Source: DATKZH01 sp964475955
GTDB lineage: Bacteria > Planctomycetota > Planctomycetia > Pirellulales > Thermoguttaceae
DNA length: 64,000 bases
Direction: 5' to 3'
NCBI GenBank assembly: GCA_964475955.1
Contig: CAYYZY010000019.1
Span: 1 to 64,000 of the forward strand
Below are positions 25,541 to 33,423 of this stretch, piece by piece. Below the pieces are notes generated by a model. It searched no databases. It was not told where the DNA came from and worked only from the letters and a program-made list of their open reading frames with translations. The position numbers and the translations under genes were made by a program. Position 1 is the first letter of the stretch. Each line of letters opens with the position of its first letter.

Positions 25541-26848
25541 ATGCAGAACCAGTCGAATCTCAGTCGGCGCGATTTTCTCGGGATTTCCGGCGCGGGCGCC
25601 CTGGCCCTTTCCTGCGGCGTGTGGAGCGAGGCGGCCGAGTCGCCCTCCAACTCGCCCAACGAGAAGTTGAACATCGGCTGCGTGGGCACGGCGAATCGGG
25701 CGGCGGGCGACATCAACGGGGTGAAGGGCGAGAACATCGTCGCCCTGTGCGACGTCGACAAGAACTACCTCGACCGGGCACAAAAGCAGTTCCCCGAAGC
25801 CCGAACCTACGCCGACTACCGCGAGATGATCGACAAGGAGAAGGGCAAGCTCGACGCCGTCGTGGTGGCCACGGCCGACCACAATCACGCCCCGGCCGTG
25901 ATGCGGGCGATCCGGGCCGGGATGCACGTCTACTGCGAGAAGCCGCTCACGCACACGGTCGAAGAGGTGTCCCTGGTCGCCGAGGCGGCCAAGAAGCACG
26001 GCGTGGCCACCCAAATGGGAACGCAGATCCACGCCACGGAGAACTACCGGCGCGTGGTCGAGGTCATCCAGGCCGGCGCGATCGGCGACGTGACCGAAGT
26101 GCACGTTTGGGTGGGTAAGGCGTGGGGAGGGGGCGATCGCCCTGAAGGCGAGCAGGAGCCGCCCGAAAACCTCAATTGGGACCTCTGGCTCGGCCCGGCC
26201 CCGTGGCGCCCCTACTGGCCCGGCAAGTATCACCCGGGACAATGGCGCCGCTGGTGGGACTTCGGGCAAGGCACGCTCGGCGACATGGCCTGCCACTACG
26301 TGGACCTCCCATTCTGGGCCCTCAAGCTCCGCCACCCGGTCACCTGCGAGGCGGAAGGCCCCGAGGTCCACCCGGAAACCTGCCCGCTCGGCCTGATCGT
26401 CCGCTACCAGTTCCCCGAGCGCGAGAGTCTTCCCCCGGTGAAGCTCACCTGGTACGACGGGAACCTCATCCCCCGCGAGGTAGCCGGCGAGCGCGTGCCG
26501 GGCTCCGGCGTGATGTTCATCGGCAGCGAGGGGAAGATGTACGCCAACTACACGAACTACAAGCTCTTCCCCGCCGAGAAGTTCGCCGGTTTCGAGCCGC
26601 CGGCGCCCAGCATTCCCCGCTCCATCGGCCACCACGCCGAATGGATCAAGGCCTGCAAGGACGGCTCCCCCACCACCTGCAACTTCGACTACTCCGGCGC
26701 GCTGACCGAGGCGGTGCTGCTGGGGAACGTCGCCTTCCGCACCGGCCGGAAGCTCGAGTGGGACGCCCAAAGCCTCAAGGCCACCAACTGCCCCGAGGCC
26801 GACAAGTACATCCGCAAAGAGTACCGCGAAGGCTGGGAGATCGTGTAA
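25541..26848 (+). CDS. Tat-exported Gfo/Idh/MocA family oxidoreductase
   Basis: 435 residues. Tat signal LSRRDFLGISGAGALALSCG, then the Rossmann region LNIGCVGTANRAAGD, VALCDVDKNYLDRAQKQFPE, the catalytic-lysine motif YCEKPLTH, and VATQMGTQIHATENYRRVVE. It is more distant from the two paralogues at 5.4-8.2 kb: its glycine motif is GCVGTANRAAG rather than GLIGxGxMG. Expected to be an exported NAD(P)-binding sugar or polyol oxidoreductase, or a 3-keto-glycoside-forming enzyme. Downstream on the opposite strand is a DUF1080 gene, a family known to act with such dehydrogenases. Confidence 0.9.
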   Translation: MQNQSNLSRRDFLGISGAGALALSCGVWSEAAESPSNSPNEKLNIGCVGTANRAAGDINGVKGENIVALCDVDKNYLDRAQKQFPEARTYADYREMIDKEKGKLDAVVVATADHNHAPAVMRAIRAGMHVYCEKPLTHTVEEVSLVAEAAKKHGVATQMGTQIHATENYRRVVEVIQAGAIGDVTEVHVWVGKAWGGGDRPEGEQEPPENLNWDLWLGPAPWRPYWPGKYHPGQWRRWWDFGQGTLGDMACHYVDLPFWALKLRHPVTCEAEGPEVHPETCPLGLIVRYQFPERESLPPVKLTWYDGNLIPREVAGERVPGSGVMFIGSEGKMYANYTNYKLFPAEKFAGFEPPAPSIPRSIGHHAEWIKACKDGSPTTCNFDYSGALTEAVLLGNVAFRTGRKLEWDAQSLKATNCPEADKYIRKEYREGWEIV

Positions 26849-26959
26849 CGGCCGCTGGGGCCTTTCCACTAAACACCGTTCCCACGCTTTCAGGCTGTGA
26901 AAGAACCGTCGGGGGTGGTTCTTCGGCCGTTTCGGGCGGTGACGGTTTTTGACACGCTC

Positions 26960-27150
26960 TTCGCGTGGGGACGCGAGGGTCGGACGCTTCGCGTCCGAAA
27001 AGCCCAACGGCCTCTCGGGGAACGGATTCCGCCGATGTCGGGAAGGCAAGCATCGCATATTCCGTTACGACGCGAAGCGTCGTAACGATGGACAGCCTGG
27101 AAGCGTCGCGACGACGGATTGGAGCGTCGTAGCGATGGAATGTGCCCGAC
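26960..27150. repeat. GCGTCG hairpin/repeat array
   Basis: The 372-bp gap between the dehydrogenase and DUF1080 genes contains GGACGCGA facing TCGCGTCC near 26972-26999. It also has a perfect 25-nt hairpin at 27063-27087 with 11-bp arms (CGTTACGACGC/GCGTCGTAACG) and a GAA loop. Two further GAAGCGTCG/GGAGCGTCG partial units follow at roughly 22-26 nt spacing. The genes converge here, so the hairpins may act as a bidirectional terminator, although I see no T-tracts. Confidence 0.6.
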
Positions 27151-27220
27151 AGATCCTTCGCAACTCAGACTCCCCTTCGCGCCTTGGCGAGAGCCATTCC
27201 CGTCCCTCCTCCTCCCGTCT

Positions 27221-27907
27221 CTACCCCTTCGACTCCAACTCCTTAATACGGATGCTGCGGAACTCGACGCGCGAGCGGTGCCCGATGAAGCCGAGGAAGC
27301 CCGATTTGCGGAAACGGCCCGGGTGGTCGTAGCCGTCCATTGGCTGGTCGATCTTCGAGAGGTCGGCGTCGACGATCACGGTGCCGTTGAGCGTAACGCG
27401 GATATGGGGCCCCCGGCAGAGGATCTCTTCGCAGTTCCATTCGCCGACCGGCTTCAGGTGGCCCGGCTTGGCCGGCACGAGCCCGTAAACCGAGCCGTGA
27501 TACTGGTAAGGCTTCAGCTTGGCGTACTTGGGAGCCGTATCGTCGAGCACCTGGATCTCCATGCCCGCGCGCGAAGGACGCCCGTCCATCGGCGAACGGA
27601 TAGCGATGCCGTTGTTCCCGCCGGGCTCCAGCTTGAACTCGAAGCGGAGGATGAAGTCGCCGTATTCCTTCTTGGTGAACAGCCGGCCGCCGCTCTCCTT
27701 CTTACTGGCCAGGACGCCGCCGTCGGCCACGTAGCCGTCGAGGGCGCCCTGCCAGCCCTCGAGCGTCTGCCCGTCGAAGAGGGGGACGAAGCCTTCCCGG
27801 GCCTCTTCCGGGCGGAGCCCTGTGGCGGGGCGGGGCGGATGGTTGTCTTGAGCGCATAGCACCGGTGCGTGCACCAGCAGCACCGCAGCGAGCGAAGTCC
27901 ATCGCAT
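27221..27907 (-). CDS. Secreted DUF1080 (3-keto-disaccharide hydrolase-like) protein
   Basis: 228 residues from the ATG at 27907; the signal peptide MRWTSLAAVLLVHAPVLC supports this start over the upstream in-frame ATG at 28036. Family features: FVPLFDGQTLEGWQGALDGY, FILRFEFKLEPGGNNGIAIR, MEIQVLDDTAPKYAKLKPYQ, and a C-terminal SGFLGFIGHRSRVEFRSIRI. Compared with the DUF1080 protein at 10921-11565, this one has the full RFEFKL...NNGIAIRSP core and is the more typical member. It may hydrolyse 3-keto-glycosides in the periplasm; its convergent neighbour is an exported Gfo/Idh/MocA dehydrogenase. Function is inferred from family. Confidence 0.9.
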   Translation of the reverse strand: MRWTSLAAVLLVHAPVLCAQDNHPPRPATGLRPEEAREGFVPLFDGQTLEGWQGALDGYVADGGVLASKKESGGRLFTKKEYGDFILRFEFKLEPGGNNGIAIRSPMDGRPSRAGMEIQVLDDTAPKYAKLKPYQYHGSVYGLVPAKPGHLKPVGEWNCEEILCRGPHIRVTLNGTVIVDADLSKIDQPMDGYDHPGRFRKSGFLGFIGHRSRVEFRSIRIKELESKG

Positions 27908-28229
27908 GGGCAAACCTCGTTCTTCTTCTGGGGGCTCTTCCGTCCTCGACGCATCGTTCGTCACCGCCTCGCGCCGTCTCGGGCCGGCGCCGTTTACCAG
28001 GATAGTCGGACGCGACCGCGCTGCAAGGCGCACCATGCGACGGGCGTGGGCTCGTTGCGGCGTGATTCATCGGGGCGTCCGTGTGGCGGGGGCGCCCGTC
28101 GTCCTTGTCGCTCCTTGTCGGACCGCATGAATGCGGTCACTGCGAACCGGTCGACGGGAGCCCAGTCCCTTGCCACGGCGCCCACCGGCGTGTTATACAA
28201 GGGAGCCCCAAGATGAGGAGAGCGGCCGG

Positions 28230-30785
28230 ATGAGGCCATCGAGGATTTGTGCGATGCGGATGGCGGCCGGCCTGTTGGCCGCCTGGCTTCTGGGCACCGT
28301 TGTTGCGTCGGCGAGCGAGACGCCGGAGGAAAAAGCCCGCCCTACGGGAAGCGTGGCCGCGCGGGCGGGGATTCGCCGTCTGCGCCCGGAGACCTGGGGC
28401 CTGGTAGGCGTGAATGTAACCAACCCGGGCGACGAGCCGGCCGAGGTCGTCGCCGTGACGCACTTCGGAAGCGACGATAGCCTCCAGTATGCCCGACGGC
28501 TCTGGGTGCCCGGCGGGGCGAAGCGCTACAGCTGGTGTCCCGTACGACTACCGCGCCTTCCGCGCCCCGAAGGCGGGACACGGGAGGTGATCGGCAAGAC
28601 CCAACTCCACTGGCTGCTGTACGATCGGACCGGCGGGAAAGACGTTCCGATTCGCGATCCCAACGAGCAGGTCCTCGAATGGACGCTGCTGCCGGTCATC
28701 CACACGAAGTCGGTCACGGCCGTCGTTCGCGAGACACCACGGGGCGAATCGAGTGAGGCGGCGGCCGACGACGTGCTGCTTCCGGTGATCTCGGCCGCGC
28801 GCGTGAGCGTCGCCCACTCGCCGGCCGTCGCCGACCTGTTCGAGACCTTTCTCCCGCCGAATGTCGAGGCGCTGGATGGCTTGGACCAACTGGTCCTGGC
28901 AAGCGATCGGCTCGCCTCAGACGCGGCGGCCCTGGCGGCCGTGCGACGCTGGCTGCTGGGCGGCGGCCGCCTCTGGATCATGCTCGACCGCGTCGACCCG
29001 GCCGTGGCCAGGCTTCTCTTGGGCCAGGGGTTTCGGTGCTGCGTGGTCGACCGGGTGGGGCTGACGCGCGTGCGCATCGACGACCCGGCCGGCGCCGCCC
29101 CCCCCGACGACGCGCCGCGCGAGTTCGACGAGCCGGTGGATCTGGTCCGCGTGCTGGCTCCCGAGGCGGAGCCGGCCTACACGGTGAACGGCTGGCCGGC
29201 CGCCTTCTGGCACGATGTCGGCGACGGCGAGGTGCTCTTCACCACGCTGGGCGCCGAGGCGTGGATCCAACCGGCCGGCGGCCCGCCGGGGCGCCCCCGC
29301 CGTGCCTCCGACGACGGCCCTTGGGTCGCCACGCCCCCCTTGGAGTCGCTCAGCCAGAGGTTGCACCAGGCACCGCCAACCCCGTTGCTCCAGCCGCGGC
29401 AGTTCGAGCCGTACCTGGCCGAGCAGATCGGCTATCGGATCGTCAGCCGCGGGTTCGTGGTGAAGGTGCTGGGGGCGTTCTGCCTGGTCTTGCTGGGCGC
29501 GGGACTCTGGTTGGCGCGCACGCGGCGCCCGGAACGCCTGGGCTGGGTCGGGCCGCTGGCGGCCGCGGCGGCCGCGCTGGCGCTGGTCCTTGCCGGCCTG
29601 ATGACGCGCCGCGGCGTGCCGCCGACCGTCGCGGCGGCCCAACTGGCGCAGGTCGACCCGCCCTCGGAATCCGTGCGCGCGACCGGGCTTATGGCGATGT
29701 ACCACCGGCGGACTTCGTCGGAGCCCCTGGGCGCCGAACGGGGGGGCATGTTTTGGCCCGACATGACGGGCCTGTCGAGCACGACCCGGCGCCTCCTGTG
29801 GACCGACCTCGACGCCTGGCACTGGGAGCGCCTCCCCTTGCCGCCCGGCGTGCGAACGGCCCCCTTAACTTTCACCCAACGGCTCAGCCAACCGGTCGAG
29901 ACCCGGGCGACCTTCGGCCCTGAAGGGCTGACGGGCACGCTCGACATGGGGCCGTTCGAGGCGCCGGCCGACGTGCTGATCGCGGCGCCTTGCCGCCTCC
30001 GCATGGCCCTGGCGCCCGACGAGCAGGGGGCGTTCCGGGCGGGCGTCGACGACGTGCTGGCCCCGGGCCAGTTCATCGCGGCCGGCGTGCTCACCGACGA
30101 GCAGCGGCGGCGGCAGGCGATCTACGCGGAGTTGCTCGGCCGGCCATCGGAACGCTTGTTCCCCGAACGGCCCTTGCTTCTGGCGTGGACGCGCCCGCTC
30201 GAAATGCGATTCACCTTCCACGCCGAGGCGCAGCGGGCCGGCTCGGCGCTGGTCGCCGTGCCGCTGGAGATCGAGCCGACGCCGCCCGGCACGCGCGTCG
30301 TCATTCCGTCGCCTTTCCTCGATTACCGCTCGGTGGACCGCCCGTTCGGCAAACTCTCGGCGGCCTACGGCAACGGCCTGCGAGAGTGGATCGAGATGCG
30401 CGTGCCGTCGACGGTCTGTTTGCGTTTCCAGGTCCCGCCGGAAGTGTTACCGATTCGGCTGGATCGCGCGCGCCTGACGGTCCGCATCCACGCGCCGTCG
30501 CGCGAAGTCGAAGCGTTGGGCTTCGCAGGTCCCTTGGACGGGGCCGACCCGCGACCCGTGAACGTCAAAAGCTGGGACGCGCCGATCGGCACGCTGCGCG
30601 TCGAGATCACCGACGCCGCCCTGCTCCAACTGGACGACGGCGGCGGTCTCCTGCTGGCCGTCGACGTGGGGGCCGATCCGTCGGCCGGCGCGGACGCCGA
30701 CCTCGTCGCGGCCCCCGGAGCCGAGTGGAAAGTCCAATCGGTCGAACTGGAAGTCGGTGGAGAGACCCTTGAGCCGGACGCGTAG
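28230..30785 (+). CDS. Large exported/membrane component of an ABC transport operon
   Basis: 851 residues, start at 28230 with GAGGAGAG 9 nt upstream and a signal peptide (MRMAAGLLAAWLLGTVVASA). An exported domain of about 380 residues contains a Rossmann-like stretch (LDQLVLASDRLASDAAALAA, GGGRLWIMLDRVDP). Two transmembrane segments follow near residues 410-465 (VVKVLGAFCLVLLGAGLWLA and GPLAAAAAALALVLAGLM), then a second large domain. The layout resembles GldG/DUF4350-like proteins that accompany ABC-2 exporters, but homology is not certain. It ends 12 bp before the ATPase gene of the transporter, so the three genes are almost certainly one operon. Confidence 0.78.
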   Translation: MRPSRICAMRMAAGLLAAWLLGTVVASASETPEEKARPTGSVAARAGIRRLRPETWGLVGVNVTNPGDEPAEVVAVTHFGSDDSLQYARRLWVPGGAKRYSWCPVRLPRLPRPEGGTREVIGKTQLHWLLYDRTGGKDVPIRDPNEQVLEWTLLPVIHTKSVTAVVRETPRGESSEAAADDVLLPVISAARVSVAHSPAVADLFETFLPPNVEALDGLDQLVLASDRLASDAAALAAVRRWLLGGGRLWIMLDRVDPAVARLLLGQGFRCCVVDRVGLTRVRIDDPAGAAPPDDAPREFDEPVDLVRVLAPEAEPAYTVNGWPAAFWHDVGDGEVLFTTLGAEAWIQPAGGPPGRPRRASDDGPWVATPPLESLSQRLHQAPPTPLLQPRQFEPYLAEQIGYRIVSRGFVVKVLGAFCLVLLGAGLWLARTRRPERLGWVGPLAAAAAALALVLAGLMTRRGVPPTVAAAQLAQVDPPSESVRATGLMAMYHRRTSSEPLGAERGGMFWPDMTGLSSTTRRLLWTDLDAWHWERLPLPPGVRTAPLTFTQRLSQPVETRATFGPEGLTGTLDMGPFEAPADVLIAAPCRLRMALAPDEQGAFRAGVDDVLAPGQFIAAGVLTDEQRRRQAIYAELLGRPSERLFPERPLLLAWTRPLEMRFTFHAEAQRAGSALVAVPLEIEPTPPGTRVVIPSPFLDYRSVDRPFGKLSAAYGNGLREWIEMRVPSTVCLRFQVPPEVLPIRLDRARLTVRIHAPSREVEALGFAGPLDGADPRPVNVKSWDAPIGTLRVEITDAALLQLDDGGGLLLAVDVGADPSAGADADLVAAPGAEWKVQSVELEVGGETLEPDA

Positions 30786-30797
30786 TCGGAGACCGCA

Positions 30798-31763
30798 ATG
30801 AGCCAAGATGAGCCGGTTCTCGTAACCGATGGGTTGACCAAGAAATACGGCCGGCTGATCGCGCTGGACGGCCTGAGCATCGCGCTGGACCGGGGACAGA
30901 TTCTCGGGTTCATCGGCCCCAACGGGGCAGGCAAGACGACGACGATCAAGATCCTGGTCGGCCTGGCTCGGCCCACCAGCGGTTCGGCGCGCGTGGCGGG
31001 CGCCGACTGCGTGCGCGACGCGCGCAGGATCAAGCGCCTCGTCGGCTACATGCCCGACACGTTCGGCTCCTACGACAACATGCGGGTGCGGGAGTACCTC
31101 GATTTCTTCGGGGCCGCCTTCCGGATTCCTCGACCGCGGCGCGTCCGGCGAATCGAGGAAGTGCTGGAGATGACCGGCTCGGCCTACATGCAGGATCGCT
31201 ACGTCGAGAGCCTCAGCTTCGGCATGAAGCAGCGGATCGGCATCGCCCGAACGCTGCTCCACGACCCGCAGGTCCTCTTCCTCGACGAGCCGGCCAGCGG
31301 CCTGGACCCCGGGGCGCGGATCGAAATGCGCGAGACCCTGTTGCGCCTCGCCGAGGCGGGCAAGACGCTCGTGGTCACCAGCCACATCCTGCCGGAGCTG
31401 GCCAGGATCTGCGACCGGGTGGCGATCATCACGCAGGGGAAGCTGCGAGCGTTCGGGCCGTTGGACGAGATCACGCGCACCGTGAGCCAACGGCGGACGA
31501 TCGAGGTGCAGTTGCCCGCGGCCGACCAGATCGAAAGCACCGTGGCCGAGTTGCGGCGCGCGCTGCCCGAGGGGCTGGAACCCACCGGCTCGGCCGCCGA
31601 GGCGATCGTCCGGTTCCCGTTTGAGGGGACGGAGGACGAGTTGGGCGGCCTGCTGGGCCGGCTCGTCGGGGCGGGGATCCGCGTCACCCAGTTCCGCGAG
31701 CTGGGGGCCGACCTGGAAGACGCGTTCCTGTCGATCACGAAGAACGGAGACGACGAGCGTTGA
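30798..31763 (+). CDS. ABC transporter ATP-binding protein
   Basis: 321 residues. Walker A GPNGAGKTTTIK (residues 40-51), Q-loop region near GYMPDTFGSYDNM, signature LSFGMKQRIGIA, Walker B VLFLDEPASGLDPGARIEMR and the switch histidine in VVTSHILPEL. The C-terminal 80 residues are the extension typical of ABC-2 exporter ATPases (CcmA/GldA/Nod type). It powers the permease encoded next, whose TTG start overlaps this stop codon by 4 nt (TTGA at 31760). Substrate unknown; polysaccharide, lipid or drug export are all possible. Confidence 0.93.
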   Translation: MSQDEPVLVTDGLTKKYGRLIALDGLSIALDRGQILGFIGPNGAGKTTTIKILVGLARPTSGSARVAGADCVRDARRIKRLVGYMPDTFGSYDNMRVREYLDFFGAAFRIPRPRRVRRIEEVLEMTGSAYMQDRYVESLSFGMKQRIGIARTLLHDPQVLFLDEPASGLDPGARIEMRETLLRLAEAGKTLVVTSHILPELARICDRVAIITQGKLRAFGPLDEITRTVSQRRTIEVQLPAADQIESTVAELRRALPEGLEPTGSAAEAIVRFPFEGTEDELGGLLGRLVGAGIRVTQFRELGADLEDAFLSITKNGDDER

Positions 31764-33418
31764 ACAACCCCATCGTCCAACGCGAGCTGACGTCGCTTCT
31801 GCGCACGCGCAAGGCGCTCGCGCTTCAGGTCGGCCTGGCCGCGGCGCTGAGCCTGCTGGTGGTGCTCCGGTGGCCCAGCGACGCGAGGATGGAGCTTTCC
31901 GGCGTGCGGTCGCGCGAGGTTTTCTGCCTGTTCGGGTACGGCATCCTGACGTTGCTCATTCTGCTGTCGCCGGCGTTCCCCGCCACGAGCCTGGTCCGCG
32001 AGAGAAACCGGGGCACGTTGGCCCTGTTGCTGAACTCGCCCATGCGGCCCTGGTCGATCTATTTCGGCAAGCTGGCGGGCGTACTGGGGTTTGCCCTCCT
32101 GCTGGTCGTGATGAGCCTTCCGGCGGCGGCGGCCTGTTACGCGATGGGCGGCGTGTCGTTGGTCGGCGACCTGGGGGCGCTCTACGTGCTGCTCGTGCTG
32201 GTGGCGTTCCAGTACGTGAGCCTGGGCTTGTTGGTGAGCAGCCTGGCCAACTCGACCGACGCCGCCCTGCGCATCACCTACGGCTTGGTGCTGCTGTTGG
32301 CCGTGGTGTCGATGGGGCCCCACCTGTTCCTGCACGGAACCGGCGGCCGCTACGCCGAGCTGGCCGAATGGCTGCGGTGCCTGTCGCCCATCGCCGCCGT
32401 GATGGAACTGCTCGGCCACGGCGACGTCGGCTCGCAGGGGCTGATCTCCGCCTCGGGCGTGGCCGTGCGCTACGTGCTTCTATCCCTGGTGACCACCGCC
32501 CTGTTCATGATCCGCACCGTGGGCCGATTGAACCCCCGGCTCGTCGACCGCCCCCGCCCGCAGGGCGTCATCACCGACGAGCGCCCGCTCCTCCAGCGCC
32601 TGTTTCGGCGCATGGTGTTCGTCGTCGACCCGCAGCGCCGCAAGCCGGGGATCGGCCGTTGGACGAACCCGGTGATGGTCATGCAGTTCCGCTCGCGGCG
32701 GTTCGGCCGCCTGCACTGGATCCTCCGCCTGGTGGCCGCCTGCGCCGTGGTCTCGCTGCTGCTGACCTACGCCGCGACGATGGGCACGCTCGACTGGGGC
32801 GTGGAGACGATCGGCGGCATCATGGTCTTTTTGCAGGTGGCCCTGATCGTGCTGGTCACACCCAGCCTGGCCGTCGGGCTGATCAGCTCGGAGCGGGAGA
32901 GCGGCGGCTGGGACCTGCTCCGCATGACGCCCCTTTCGGTGGGGACGATCCTCCGCGGCAAACTGGCCAGCGTGTTGGCCACCCTGGTGCTGATCCTCTT
33001 CGCCACGCTGCCGGGCTATCTCGTCATGACGTGGATCCGCCCGGAAATGTGGGGCCAAATCTACCAACTGCTGGTCACGCTCGCCTGGATGGCGATCCTC
33101 GCATTGGCCGCCAGCGCGGCGGTGGGAAGCCTGTTCTCGCGGACCGCCCCGGCGACGACATCGGCCTACGTCCTCTTGGCCGCGTTGTGCGCCGGCACGA
33201 TGCTCGTGTGGCTGGGTCGCGACGCGCCGTTCGGCCACGTCACCGTCCAGTCGGTCCTGCTCGCCAATCCGCTGGCCGCCGCCCTCTCGGTCATCGAAAC
33301 GCCCGGCTTCACCCAGTACAACCTCGTCCCCGGCAACTGGTGGTTTTGCGGTTATGCCTCGGGCTTCTGCCTGATGGTCCTTGTCTTTCAGACCTGGCGC
33401 CTGGCCCGTCCCCGGTGA
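31760..33418 (+). CDS. ABC-2 type transporter permease
   Basis: 552 residues with a TTG start overlapping the ATPase stop, which implies translational coupling. About twelve hydrophobic segments are visible, in two halves: for example ILTLLILLSPAFPATSL, VLGFALLLVVMSLPAAAACY and AALYVLLVLVAFQYVSLGLL in the first, and LVAACAVVSLLLTYAATM and LVLILFATLPGYLVM in the second. RERNRGTLALLLNSPM after the second helix is the amphipathic element typical of ABC-2 permeases, and it recurs in the second half as SERESGGWDLLRMTP. The double copy indicates a fused tandem permease that may act without a second subunit. Confidence 0.88.
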   Translation: MNNPIVQRELTSLLRTRKALALQVGLAAALSLLVVLRWPSDARMELSGVRSREVFCLFGYGILTLLILLSPAFPATSLVRERNRGTLALLLNSPMRPWSIYFGKLAGVLGFALLLVVMSLPAAAACYAMGGVSLVGDLGALYVLLVLVAFQYVSLGLLVSSLANSTDAALRITYGLVLLLAVVSMGPHLFLHGTGGRYAELAEWLRCLSPIAAVMELLGHGDVGSQGLISASGVAVRYVLLSLVTTALFMIRTVGRLNPRLVDRPRPQGVITDERPLLQRLFRRMVFVVDPQRRKPGIGRWTNPVMVMQFRSRRFGRLHWILRLVAACAVVSLLLTYAATMGTLDWGVETIGGIMVFLQVALIVLVTPSLAVGLISSERESGGWDLLRMTPLSVGTILRGKLASVLATLVLILFATLPGYLVMTWIRPEMWGQIYQLLVTLAWMAILALAASAAVGSLFSRTAPATTSAYVLLAALCAGTMLVWLGRDAPFGHVTVQSVLLANPLAAALSVIETPGFTQYNLVPGNWWFCGYASGFCLMVLVFQTWRLARPR

Positions 33419-33423
33419 GATGC

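Noticed and set aside
27063..27087. Textbook intrinsic terminator at the convergent junction
   Set aside because: The hairpin is strong, but neither strand shows a T-tract after it, so I list it as a repeat/hairpin only.
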